Shown one piece after another: positions 26,081 through 34,575 of a DNA stretch of 64,000 nt (within the stretch, counting starts at the first letter, position 1; each line of letters opens with the position of its first letter). Source of the DNA: DSVQ01 sp964484765 (lineage in GTDB: Bacteria > Planctomycetota > Planctomycetia > Planctomycetales > Planctomycetaceae); assembly GCA_964484765.1 (NCBI GenBank), contig CAZAGI010000008.1:62001-126000 (forward strand), in the 5' to 3' direction. Below the pieces are notes generated by a model, which saw only the letters and a program-made list of their open reading frames with translations, was not told the origin of the DNA and searched no databases. Both the position numbers and the translations under genes were made by a program.

Positions 26081-26666
26081 GCTGGGAAACGAACCGCCAC
26101 AGTTCGTCTGCGACTTCGTCAGGGGTCAGATGCCCATCGTTTTCGATCACCAGATCGGGCGTCCGCGGTTCTTCCACGGGGAGGTCCACTCCGGCAACGT
26201 TGACCTGTTCTCCACAAATGGCTCGTTGATACAGTCCGCGCGGGTCACGTCGCCGCAGTTCATCCAGCGTAACGCGCAAATAGATTTCGTGGTAATGCGC
26301 GATGTTCTGCCGGCACCAATCATGGCAGGCATGAAACAGACTGATCGTGGCGCAAATCACGTCCATCCCTTGCAACGACAGCAATCGGCACAGTCGGGCA
26401 TGCCGCATCGCCAGTTTGCGTCGATCGGCCACCGCGTATTCCAACCCGTCGCCATACACCGCACGCAAGTCGTCGCCATCCAGAACGATCACACTCCGTT
26501 GGCATGCACGCAATTGGGTTGCCAGACTGTGTGCCGTTGTGCTTTTTCCCGCGCCGGAGAGGCCGGTGATCCAGTAGACATGCCCGGGCGCCACCATCGT
26601 CGCGATATCGCCGTCGGCAGATTTCGGCATCTCACTCATCGCTGTTACGGGGCGAACCGCAGTCAT
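26052..26666 (-). CDS. APS-kinase-like P-loop kinase (cytidine diphosphoramidate kinase-like)
   Basis: A 204-residue CysC-family kinase. The P-loop GLSGAGKST (35-43) is identical to that of APS kinases, followed by VLDGDDLRAVYGDGL and the Arg/Lys-rich YAVADRRKLAMRHARL. The segment NVAGVDLPVEEPRTPDLVI near the C-terminus resembles CysC-like kinases of surface-polysaccharide clusters more than sulfate-assimilation enzymes. No ATP sulfurylase or PAPS reductase lies nearby. In Campylobacter the homologous Cj1415 phosphorylates the 3'-hydroxyl of cytidine diphosphoramidate, a reaction parallel to APS to PAPS. The start (ATG at 26666) overlaps the radical SAM stop by four bases, and the 3' end overlaps the methyltransferase. 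Confidence 0.8.
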   Translation of the reverse strand: MTAVRPVTAMSEMPKSADGDIATMVAPGHVYWITGLSGAGKSTTAHSLATQLRACQRSVIVLDGDDLRAVYGDGLEYAVADRRKLAMRHARLCRLLSLQGMDVICATISLFHACHDWCRQNIAHYHEIYLRVTLDELRRRDPRGLYQRAICGEQVNVAGVDLPVEEPRTPDLVIENDGHLTPDEVADELWRFVSQHESWLCRAS

Positions 26667-27991
26667 GTGTAGCGAATTCCTCGATGTTGCGGCTCGAAAT
26701 AGTCGGCGAGGAAGCCGTCGACCTGCAGCAATCCGGATCGCGACAACACAATTTCCGTTTCCGTCGACGTCAAGTATCCCAGGCGTTGATGCTCTGCGAG
26801 CGGCCCCGCAAACTCGGCCAAAACGTCGACATTGTACTTCTCACGGAATGCCGCCGGCGAGACGCGACCCGACTTCATCGTCAGCACAAACTCGCGGATC
26901 AACCGTTGATGAGGTGTCGGACGAAGCGCCCGATGAATCGGCAATTGATCGGACTCAACCGCCAACTGGTATTCATCGATCGCATCGAAATTCTGGTAAT
27001 GAACTCCCTGAAAATGCCCATAGGAGGACACTCCCAAACCGATAATATCGGACCCGCGAAACAGGTGCTCGCGGTAGACGGAGATATCAAATTCCGGCCG
27101 GCGCACCAGTTCATTCGCCGTCGCGATGTGATATCCAGCGGCAAGGAGTTCGTCGAACGCTTCGCTGATCCAGCGGCGTTTCGTTCCCCAGGAGGCAATG
27201 GGTGAAGACGCCCCCTGCTCTCGGATTTCACGCGAGATCAGCGTGTTGAACGGCAACTCCATCTGGTAGAGCGTGACGCTGTCAGGGTTCAGGCGACGGA
27301 CATGATCCAGGCATTGACGCCAGTTCTCATCGGTTTCGCCGATCATCCCGGCAATCAGGTCGACGTTGACTTTGTCAAAGCCGGTTTGACGGATCCAATC
27401 GTAGGCGCGCAAGATTTCGGGCGAAAGATGCGCCCGCCCGTTTTCTTCCAGGATCGCGTCGTTGAAGTTTTCGATACCCAGCGAGATGCGCGTCACGCCG
27501 ATTTCTTTCAACGCCGCGACCTTCGACTGGGTCAATGTTCCGGGTTCACATTCAAACGAAACTTCGTCGGCCTGATCCCATTTCCGGATCTTTGTGAGCG
27601 CCGCGTGCAGTCCACGGAGTTGCTCGACGCTCAAAAAAGACGGCGTGCCTCCACCAAAGTAGATGTATCGCAAGCGGCGGTCGGCAAGACCAGGCCGCTT
27701 GAAGATGGACGCGGCCTCTCGCGACAGCGCCTGTAAATAACGCTCAATCGCCGCAGCGTTGGGGTTCGTGTAAACGCGGAAATAGCAGAAGCGGCACCGC
27801 TTGCGGCAATATGGCAAGTGCAGATACAGCCCCAGCGGAACCGAACGATCCGGCACCGTGTCCAGCGCTGTCAGAATCTCCGGGCAATACTCCGGTTTCC
27901 ACTGCGAATACGGCGGATAGTTGGAAACGAAATAACTGCCGACATCGGTTGAAGCCTCCGTTGCGGTCGCGAGAGATTCTGTCGTCAACAC
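26663..27991 (-). CDS. HemN/HemW-like radical SAM protein heading the phosphoramidate operon
   Basis: The frame is open to 28312, but that extension (about 107 residues) looks non-coding and has no internal ATG. The GTG at 27991 gives 442 residues; TTG at 27988 or 28015 are alternatives. The radical SAM cluster motif is YCRKRCRFCYF (C-X3-C-X2-C; Cys62, 66, 69), followed by FGGGTPSFLSVEQL, the SAM-binding block typical of HemN, and SLGIENFNDAILEENGRAH. SYFVSNYPPYSQW before the barrel is typical of a coproporphyrinogen-oxidase-like group I associate with planctomycetes. A HemN-type C-terminal winged-helix region is present (GRVSPAAFREKY). Context argues for a specialised role in the product rather than haem synthesis. 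Substrate unknown. Confidence 0.75.
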   Translation of the reverse strand: MLTTESLATATEASTDVGSYFVSNYPPYSQWKPEYCPEILTALDTVPDRSVPLGLYLHLPYCRKRCRFCYFRVYTNPNAAAIERYLQALSREAASIFKRPGLADRRLRYIYFGGGTPSFLSVEQLRGLHAALTKIRKWDQADEVSFECEPGTLTQSKVAALKEIGVTRISLGIENFNDAILEENGRAHLSPEILRAYDWIRQTGFDKVNVDLIAGMIGETDENWRQCLDHVRRLNPDSVTLYQMELPFNTLISREIREQGASSPIASWGTKRRWISEAFDELLAAGYHIATANELVRRPEFDISVYREHLFRGSDIIGLGVSSYGHFQGVHYQNFDAIDEYQLAVESDQLPIHRALRPTPHQRLIREFVLTMKSGRVSPAAFREKYNVDVLAEFAGPLAEHQRLGYLTSTETEIVLSRSGLLQVDGFLADYFEPQHRGIRYT

Positions 27992-28336
27992 GATGCGCGC
28001 TTCGATAGTAGGCAATTTATGAACTTTGTATGAGTGTAACACGTTCCCGGTACTGGAAGCACGTCGCTTGACGAATCCCTGCGGCGTCCGGTCGTGGTCC
28101 AGTTTGAAGCGACGGGGCAGGGGCACCGTCCTATGAAGAATCGGTTCTTGGTGGTCATCATAGGTCGGGGCTCCCGCACCGCCGGCTTGGCTGGAGCCTG
28201 TACCACGCCCGGCGTCCGGGCTGGAGGCGAAACGGACGTCTTTCACAACAGATGGAACGACGCAACCACAGCGCAGTGCGAGAGTTACACTCGCCCGAAG
28301 GCTCGGCAACATGATGCACCCACAAGCCGCGGCGCG
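27992..28336 (-). other. Gap between DUF1501 gene and radical SAM gene; probable operon leader
   Basis: This 345-base stretch has no convincing gene. The radical SAM frame stays open through it to 28312, but the translation is Arg/Pro-rich and unlike the family. An AT-rich island at about 28009-28045 (minus strand: TTACACTCATACAAAG, then TTCATAAATTG) is the only promoter-like area and would suit a start at 27991 or 27988. No clear hairpin terminator for the leftward DUF1501 gene lies here, as its end faces the other way. Confidence 0.35.
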
Positions 28337-29830
28337 TCAGGCGAAGATGTCCACGATGGGTTCGCCGTAGTCGATATCCAGCCGTTTGCGACCGGGAATC
28401 TGCAGCCGTCGGCTGTCGAGACCGAGCAGGTTCAGCACGGTGGCGTGCAAGTCGGTCACATAGTGGCCATCACCCAAGGCGTGATAACCGAGTTCATCGG
28501 TCGCACCATGGACGTAGCCCCGCTTGATTCCCGCACCGGCAAGCCAAATGGTGAAACCGTTGGGATGGTGATCGCGACCGTCTTTCCCGCCACCGCGGAG
28601 TTCCAAACCCGGCGTACGCCCGAACTCCGTGCAGAAGACGACGACGGTTTCATCGAGCAAGCCGCGCTGCTTGAGATCGTGCATCAACCCGGCGACCGGA
28701 AGATCCACCGTCGCGCACAAACGAGTGTGGTTCTCTTTGAGTTTCTGATGCGAATCCCACACGCCGTAGGGTGACGGGAAGACTTGCACGAACCGCACTC
28801 CTCTTTCGATGAGCCGGCGGGCGCCGAGCAGACGTTCTCCCGCGAGTTTGGTCGCCTCATTGTCGAGGCCGTACAGTTTCGACGTGGCTTCCGTCTCCTG
28901 CTTGAAATCGATCGCTTCGGGAACGGCAGCCTGCATGCGATAAGCCAATTCGTAGGCTCGAATCCGTGCCCGCAGATCGCGATCTTCCGGGTATTCGACC
29001 GCCGAGAACTGGTTGAGCCGGTTGATCAAATCGTATTCCCGCCGCTGTTGTTCGACCGACTGGTTGCCATTTCGGCGACCGAACGGCAACGGGTTCTGCG
29101 GATCGAGTTCGAGAGGGACGCCGGAGTATTGCGGACCAAGGTAATACGAATCGATCGACTGCCGTGTATCCGGCCGCGTCGGTCCGCCGAGGACCACATA
29201 CTTCGGCAGGTTCTCGTTGAGCGTGCCCAACCCGTAGTGGGCCCAGGAACCAATGCACGGCTGCGGTTCATCGAGCCGATGGCGGCCAGTATGGATCTGG
29301 TTTTCCGCGGCATGATCGTTGTCGGTGGTCCACATGTTGCGGACGAAGCAGAGATCATCCACGCACTTTGAAAGATGCGGCCACCAGTCGGTGATCTCGA
29401 TGCCACTCTCGCCGTGCTTGTTCCATCCAACTTGCATGGGATAGATCGACGGATAGACATCGCGGATGTTGATTTCCTCAGCCGCGACGGAGCGAAAGCG
29501 TTTTTTGTGCAGCGGGGAATTCACCGGATTTTCGAACGGCGTTTTGTCGAACGTCATGCCCGCGTATTGATTCAACGCCGGTTTCGGATCAAAGGTTTCG
29601 ACGTGGCTGTAACCGCCAGAGAGAAAAATCCAGATCACCGATTTCGCGCGGGCGGGGGCATGCGGGGCCAGTACGGTTGGCTCCGCCAGCTCGTTCGCCC
29701 GGGTGATGCCGTCATCGGCGAGCATGGCACCGAGCGCCAGGCCGGTGAAGCCCATACCCATGTCGGCGAGAAATGTGCGACGCGAGCGGCGGCAATCACA
29801 AGCGGAATCAGCGGTATGACGATGTGACAT
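28337..29830 (-). CDS. DUF1501 family protein with Tat-type signal
   Basis: The ATG at 29830 (497 residues) is preferred over the longer open frame because it begins five bases after the DUF1553-type gene and yields a twin-arginine N-terminus (CRRSRRTFLADMGMGFTGLALG). DUF1501 hallmarks are IWIFLSGGYSHVETFDPKP, the DRDLR/ELAYRMQ central region, and near the C-terminus VVVFCTEFGRTPGLE with HHPNGFTIWLAGAGIKRG. The fold is related to alkaline-phosphatase/sulfatase-like enzymes, and the function is not established. It is very often paired with PSCyt1/DUF1549/DUF1553 proteins, as here. It probably works outside the cytoplasm. Confidence 0.88.
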   Translation of the reverse strand: MSHRHTADSACDCRRSRRTFLADMGMGFTGLALGAMLADDGITRANELAEPTVLAPHAPARAKSVIWIFLSGGYSHVETFDPKPALNQYAGMTFDKTPFENPVNSPLHKKRFRSVAAEEINIRDVYPSIYPMQVGWNKHGESGIEITDWWPHLSKCVDDLCFVRNMWTTDNDHAAENQIHTGRHRLDEPQPCIGSWAHYGLGTLNENLPKYVVLGGPTRPDTRQSIDSYYLGPQYSGVPLELDPQNPLPFGRRNGNQSVEQQRREYDLINRLNQFSAVEYPEDRDLRARIRAYELAYRMQAAVPEAIDFKQETEATSKLYGLDNEATKLAGERLLGARRLIERGVRFVQVFPSPYGVWDSHQKLKENHTRLCATVDLPVAGLMHDLKQRGLLDETVVVFCTEFGRTPGLELRGGGKDGRDHHPNGFTIWLAGAGIKRGYVHGATDELGYHALGDGHYVTDLHATVLNLLGLDSRRLQIPGRKRLDIDYGEPIVDIFA

Positions 29831-29835
29831 TGCAG

Positions 29836-32800
29836 TTACCTGATCGTGACGAAATCGTTGTGATTGAGGAGGGCGCGGACCAGACTTTCGCGAACCGCGG
29901 CGGCGGTTGTGCCTTCCGTCCGTGCCAGGAACTCGGCGCAGGTCGCCTGCTCTGCGGCGGTGGGGTGGCGTGTCAAGATTTGCTCGAAGGCAGCCTCCAG
30001 AAACCGGTCGGTCGTGGAATCCATTCCCGCGGCCGGTGCCGTTTCGGCAGACTTCCACAAGGAGTCGGTCAGCGTGCTGCTCAATTGATGCACAAGTTCG
30101 CTGTTGGTCAACGCCAAGGCCTGTTGCGGAATGACGCTGCGCGCCCGGCGGTAACAGTCCGCGGGATTCGGACCATCAAACAATTCGCCGAACGCGCTCT
30201 TTCCCCCTTCTTCCGGATAACAACTGAAATACAGGCTGCGGCGAAAATTCGTGAGGGCCTCGGTGTTTTCCAGTTCCTGACCGCCGACGGTGAGATCGAG
30301 TTTTCCGGCGGCAAACAGCAGGCTATCGCGAACCACTTCCGCTTCCATCCGGCCGGCGTTCATCCGCCACAGGAAATGATTGTCGGGATCGATCGCAATA
30401 GACGCAGCATCGTTTCCGCCCGAAGACGAACGTTGATACGCAGCGCTCGTCACCATCAGACGGTGCAGATGCTGCAGGCTCCAGCCGGAGTCCATGAACT
30501 CGACCGCGAGCCAATCGAGGAGTTCGGGATGCGTCGGCTTCGCGCCGCTGCGACCGAAATCGCTGACCGTGGCGACTAGCGGCGCGTGAAAATGCCAGGC
30601 CCACACGTGGTTCACGGCGACCCGTGCTGTCAGCGGATTGTGACGGTTCGTGATCCATTCCGCGAGCGCCCGACGCCGGCCGGTGCTTGCCAGGGGATAC
30701 TGCGGACTGAGCGGGGCGTAGGCCTCCATCGGAGTGGTGTCCGCTAAAGTTGTCCGGGCTTTGTCGAGAGCCGCGCGGGCATCGTGGCGTTGTTTGTTGG
30801 CGGTTTCGACCGCCTTGGTCCGCGCGCCGTCACTGGCGGGTTTGGATTCCGCCAGCGCGAGAGCATGTTCACTTGTGGCAAGAGCCGCCTCGAACTTGGC
30901 TACCGCCGCTTCTCGCTCGCAGCGGTTCGCCGCCTGGGCGTCTGCTGTCGCGTCCGCCGCAGGAGGCACACTGTATCGCGCGCGATCGGCGGCGATGCGT
31001 GCCTCAATGCTGCGGAGTTCCGCACGTGCCGCCGCGAGCTTGATTTCCGCGGCATGAAGTTGCCCTTCGGGAAGGGCCGCCGCCTGGCGCGCGAGCTGCA
31101 ATTTGTGCGACAGCTCCCGTAAGGATTCGTTGGTGGACGTCGTTGAAATTAATGAGGTTGCGGGTGCTTCACTACCCGGAGAGTTGGTCCAGCCTTCCAA
31201 GCCAACGACATCGTGACCGTCAGTGAAAGCTGGTGATTCAAAGTCGTAAAAGACGACTTTGACGGGCGGCGTGGTGTCGGTTGCCCCGGCGAGCACAGGG
31301 GCGAACACCGCAACATCGTCAATCGCCACCACGCTTCCCGCGCGGGCGTCGAATGTGATCGCCTTGGTGGCATCGCCCACGGGATTCCATCCGTTCAATG
31401 CCACCGGAACGGCGTCGGCAAGCACCGGCCCGTCGGGCAGCGCACGGACTGTTAGCAGACACCGATCGGCCGCCGTCTGCAGCACGAATGTGACTTCGAA
31501 CTGCTTCTGCCCCTCGGCGAAGTTGTAGCGGCCGACTTCGAATTCGGTGAAGGAACCGGGTTGGTATGAGGCGATGCGTCCCTTCTCAAAGATCACGCAT
31601 CCCGCGGTCAGGCCTTTGACAACATCTTTTGCAAATTGAAAATTGACATGCGTATCCGTGAGCAGTCGCCACTGGAAACGGATGGTGGTGCCGTCGTCCA
31701 ATGATTTGAGCTGCTGCAGACTTTGGTGCAGAATCCGACGGCCGCTGGAAGCATCCAGCAAGAGCGATTGCCGACCGGCCAACGCCCCCGGCGTTCCCGC
31801 CGCGACGGCTGCGTCTCGAGCGGTATCGAACGCGGACTGAGCTTCGGCCACCTTCGCTTGCAGTGCTGGCAGCGTCTCGTCAACGGTTTTGCGGACAGAC
31901 GCCAGTTCGGTTTCGCCCGTGCTGATCGCCCTGCGGCCGTCGTTCAACACCGTTTCTTGCAGGTCTGGCCGCGAGCCGGGATACCAGAAGCCCGCGGGAT
32001 GTTGTCGGGGTTCAATCGCGGGCAGCCAACCTGTCAAAAATGCGGGCACTCCCGGTGCCAGCGACCCGCGTTCTTTCACACGGTTCCGCTCATCACCCCC
32101 AGTGTAGAACCATGTCGGTGCCTGAGGATTCTTGTCGTACACGCGCACCGCACCGAGGCGTTGCACTTTCCGCAGCACACCGTATTGATACTCCTGAAAC
32201 GGTCCGGGATCGGCTTCACCCGGAATGCGGTCCTGCCGAACATCAATCGGTTCGAAGAACGCGCGAAGACGAAAATAGTCGTCCTGAGTGATCGGGTCGT
32301 ATTTGTGATCGTGGCAATGAGCGCAGTTGAATGTCAGCCCCAGGAATGCCTTGCCCGTGTGCTCCACGGTGTTGCGCATCCAGTCGTTGGGATTCAGCGC
32401 GTACCAGTTGCGAATGAGGTATCCCGTCGCCACTGTGGCCGAGTCATCTTCGGGGCAGAATTCGTCCGCGGCAAGCATCTCCCGCACCATCCGGTCATAG
32501 CCGTGATCGGCATTCAAGGACTGCACGATCCAGTCGCGCCAACGCCAGATTTGCGGTGCACTGTTCCACGGATCGGGAACGCGGCGGCGACCATACCAGT
32601 CGCTGTAACGCCAGATGTCCATCCAGTGCCGCGCCCAGCGCTCACCGTGACGCGGGTCTTTCAGCAGTCGATTGACCACGGTCTCATATGCAGTGGTGGA
32701 GTCATCGGCCAGAAACGCGTGCAATTCATCGCGCGTCGGGGGAACGCCGATCAGATCGAGCGTGACCCGCCTGAGTAACAGCGATTTGTCGACCGGCGGC

Positions 32801-33318
32801 CGCGCCGTCAACTGATGCTGTTGGTGACCGACGGCAAGGAAGGCATCAATCGGATTGGTCATCGCAACCGCGGTGGTCATCGGCGGCAGGCGACGCACCG
32901 GCGGCTGGAACGACCAGTGCTCGCGCGGGTCAACTTCGGGCTGCTCATCGGCAGGAGCGACCGCCCCTTGTTCAATCCACGCGCGAATCAGCCGGATCTG
33001 CTCGGGCGTGAGCGGCTTCCCCTCCGGTGGCATGCGCACGGCGTCGTCCTTCGCCGTGATGCGTTCGATGAGGGGGCTGCTATCAGGTTTTCCGGCGACG
33101 ACTGCCGGGCCGCCTTCTCCACCCTGTTGAATTCGCGTTCCCGTATCCAGCCGCAATTGCGACTTTTGCTGCAACGCGCCGTGACAAGCGAAACACCGTT
33201 CGTGCAGCAACGGCTTGATGTCACGCAAATAGTCCACCGGTTCCGCGGCGGCGCTGGTCACGACGGTGAGCCAACCGAAGATCAACGAGCCGGAGGCGTG
33301 AGCAACGATCTTTCGCAT
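29836..33318 (-). CDS. PSCyt1-DUF1549-DUF1553 planctomycete cytochrome protein
   Basis: About 1160 residues from the ATG at 33318; the ATG at 33333 would add five. A signal peptide (GSLIFGWLTVVTSAAAEP) is present. The order is a PSCyt1 heme domain with CFACHG near residue 42 and the RMPPEGKPLTPEQ sixth-ligand region; then DUF1549/PSCyt2 (LDLIGVPPTRDELHAFL, ERWARHWMDIWRYSDW and a second CXXCH, NCAHCHDHKYDPI). Next comes an insert of about 350 residues with a LamG-like beta region and long Ala/Glu/Arg-rich coiled coils. The DUF1553/PSD1 domain follows (LAEWITNRHNPLTARV, NHVWAWHF, HPELLDWLAVEFMDSGWSLQHLH). The role is unknown; the heme motifs suggest electron transfer or peroxidase-like chemistry. 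It is paired with the DUF1501 gene five bases downstream. Confidence 0.88.
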   Translation of the reverse strand: MRKIVAHASGSLIFGWLTVVTSAAAEPVDYLRDIKPLLHERCFACHGALQQKSQLRLDTGTRIQQGGEGGPAVVAGKPDSSPLIERITAKDDAVRMPPEGKPLTPEQIRLIRAWIEQGAVAPADEQPEVDPREHWSFQPPVRRLPPMTTAVAMTNPIDAFLAVGHQQHQLTARPPVDKSLLLRRVTLDLIGVPPTRDELHAFLADDSTTAYETVVNRLLKDPRHGERWARHWMDIWRYSDWYGRRRVPDPWNSAPQIWRWRDWIVQSLNADHGYDRMVREMLAADEFCPEDDSATVATGYLIRNWYALNPNDWMRNTVEHTGKAFLGLTFNCAHCHDHKYDPITQDDYFRLRAFFEPIDVRQDRIPGEADPGPFQEYQYGVLRKVQRLGAVRVYDKNPQAPTWFYTGGDERNRVKERGSLAPGVPAFLTGWLPAIEPRQHPAGFWYPGSRPDLQETVLNDGRRAISTGETELASVRKTVDETLPALQAKVAEAQSAFDTARDAAVAAGTPGALAGRQSLLLDASSGRRILHQSLQQLKSLDDGTTIRFQWRLLTDTHVNFQFAKDVVKGLTAGCVIFEKGRIASYQPGSFTEFEVGRYNFAEGQKQFEVTFVLQTAADRCLLTVRALPDGPVLADAVPVALNGWNPVGDATKAITFDARAGSVVAIDDVAVFAPVLAGATDTTPPVKVVFYDFESPAFTDGHDVVGLEGWTNSPGSEAPATSLISTTSTNESLRELSHKLQLARQAAALPEGQLHAAEIKLAAARAELRSIEARIAADRARYSVPPAADATADAQAANRCEREAAVAKFEAALATSEHALALAESKPASDGARTKAVETANKQRHDARAALDKARTTLADTTPMEAYAPLSPQYPLASTGRRRALAEWITNRHNPLTARVAVNHVWAWHFHAPLVATVSDFGRSGAKPTHPELLDWLAVEFMDSGWSLQHLHRLMVTSAAYQRSSSGGNDAASIAIDPDNHFLWRMNAGRMEAEVVRDSLLFAAGKLDLTVGGQELENTEALTNFRRSLYFSCYPEEGGKSAFGELFDGPNPADCYRRARSVIPQQALALTNSELVHQLSSTLTDSLWKSAETAPAAGMDSTTDRFLEAAFEQILTRHPTAAEQATCAEFLARTEGTTAAAVRESLVRALLNHNDFVTIR

Positions 33319-33385
33319 TTCTGAAGTTTCCATTCGATCCCACGAATCCGTCGCTGACTCGTCCGGCTCGCCAACCATCCCCTTG

Positions 33386-34501
33386 TTAATCCACGCGCCA
33401 GCGCTTCAACTGGGCTTCATCAAGTTCCACGCCCAAACCAGGTTTCATGGGACACTTGGCTGCCGGTGGGCCCAACAACAACGGTTCGGTCAACAAATCG
33501 GCTTCGTGATAGATGGGACCTACAAGATCGGCGGGATACGCCTCGCTGTCGATGACCGGCAAGGCCGCGGCGACATGCAGCATCGCCGCGGTCCCGATCC
33601 CCAGTTCCAGATTACTGCCGATCGCGCATTTGAGACCCGCTGCCTGTGCGACATGGGCGACTTCCATCGTCCCCGCGATGCCGCCATGCTTGCCGGGGTA
33701 CACACTGAAAATGTCCACCGCTCCGGCATGCGCGAGGCCCCACGCATCGCTGAGTGTGAAGACGCTCTCATCGGCCATCAATGGCATCGGTGCGGTGGCG
33801 CGTAACGACGCCATCGCCGCCGGATCATTCGGAGGAATCGGCTGCTCGGCGAGCAAAACCTTCTCGGAAGCCAACCGCTGCAGCGTGAGTCGCGCGGTCG
33901 TCACATTCCAGCCGCAATTGGAATCGATCGTGATGGGGATGTCTGGCCCCGCCACCGCACGAACGGCCCGGACGCGCGCGATGTCGCCTTCCGGATCAAG
34001 CCCCGTCTTCACCTTCAGGCACTTGACGCCCATTTCGAGAAAGCGCTCGGCGAGTTTGATCGCGGCGGTGTTGTCGTAGGCACCAATCACCAATTTGATC
34101 GGCATCGTTTCGCGGACCGGGCCGCCGAGCAATTGGCAGACGGGCATGCCGGCGGCTTTGCCGGCGATGTCCCAGAGCCCCATTTCCAGGCTGCACTTGG
34201 TGAAGGGATGCAGTTTCAGGACACGGTCCATGATGTACCGCAGGCGCGTGATCTGCAGCGGGTTTTGTCCCATGAGTGCCGGGGCAAGCAGTTCGCGGAT
34301 CACGCTCACGCACGTGCCGCTGGTTTCGCCCGTCCAGCGGGCCGCGACGGTGGCTTCGCCCAGACCGACAATGCCTGCGTCGGTCCCCACGCGAATGACG
34401 ACATAATCAGACGTGCTGTGAATGCCGTGCGCTGTCTTGGTCGTCCACCCTGCTTTCAGAGGGACACAGACGGGGATCGCTTCGATGCGGTCAATCTTCA
34501 T
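33386..34501 (-). CDS. Enolase-superfamily enzyme (muconate-lactonizing/mandelate racemase group)
   Basis: A 371-residue protein of standard family length. Catalytic features of the MLE/dipeptide-epimerase subgroup are present: the K-x-K pair LKVKTG (Lys163, Lys165) on strand 2; metal ligands Asp193 (ITIDSN), Glu219 (LLAEQP) and Asp244 (LMADES); and the opposing Lys271 in YPGKHGGI. The N-terminal capping domain carries TKTAHGIHSTSDYVVIRV. It abstracts an alpha-proton from a carboxylate substrate. The exact substrate (lactone, dipeptide, N-acyl amino acid) cannot be read by eye. It sits with an amidohydrolase and an acetamidase on the same strand below a GntR/FCD regulator, suggesting a catabolic operon. 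Confidence 0.88.
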   Translation of the reverse strand: MKIDRIEAIPVCVPLKAGWTTKTAHGIHSTSDYVVIRVGTDAGIVGLGEATVAARWTGETSGTCVSVIRELLAPALMGQNPLQITRLRYIMDRVLKLHPFTKCSLEMGLWDIAGKAAGMPVCQLLGGPVRETMPIKLVIGAYDNTAAIKLAERFLEMGVKCLKVKTGLDPEGDIARVRAVRAVAGPDIPITIDSNCGWNVTTARLTLQRLASEKVLLAEQPIPPNDPAAMASLRATAPMPLMADESVFTLSDAWGLAHAGAVDIFSVYPGKHGGIAGTMEVAHVAQAAGLKCAIGSNLELGIGTAAMLHVAAALPVIDSEAYPADLVGPIYHEADLLTEPLLLGPPAAKCPMKPGLGVELDEAQLKRWRVD

Positions 34502-34550
34502 GGAACAGGCGGGCCTTGGTCGGTGGGATGAGTGGCGGGTTTATCAAGTC

Positions 34551-34573
34551 GCCCTGTCGCAGAACGACAGGGC
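34551..34573. repeat. Intergenic hairpin between amidohydrolase and MLE-type genes
   Basis: GCCCTGTCG at 34551-34559 pairs perfectly with CGACAGGGC at 34565-34573 around a 5-base loop. It lies directly after the amidohydrolase stop on the minus strand. No U-tract follows, so it may be an mRNA-stability hairpin or an interspersed palindrome rather than a terminator. Confidence 0.55.
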
Positions 34574-34575
34574 TG

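Noticed and set aside
26052..26666. Sulfate activation (true APS kinase, cysC)
   Set aside because: No ATP sulfurylase, PAPS reductase or sulfite reductase nearby; the C-terminal VAGVDLP block and the neighbouring glutamine-kinase, cytidylyltransferase and hydrolase genes fit the diphosphoramidate pathway better.
26663..27991. Housekeeping coproporphyrinogen III dehydrogenase (hemN)
   Set aside because: Cannot be excluded from motifs alone, but the start-stop overlap with a pathway kinase argues for a specialised role; left as HemN-like.
31723..32778. 351-codon open frame on the plus strand
   Set aside because: Antisense to the PSCyt/DUF1553 gene, which has two heme motifs and clear domains.
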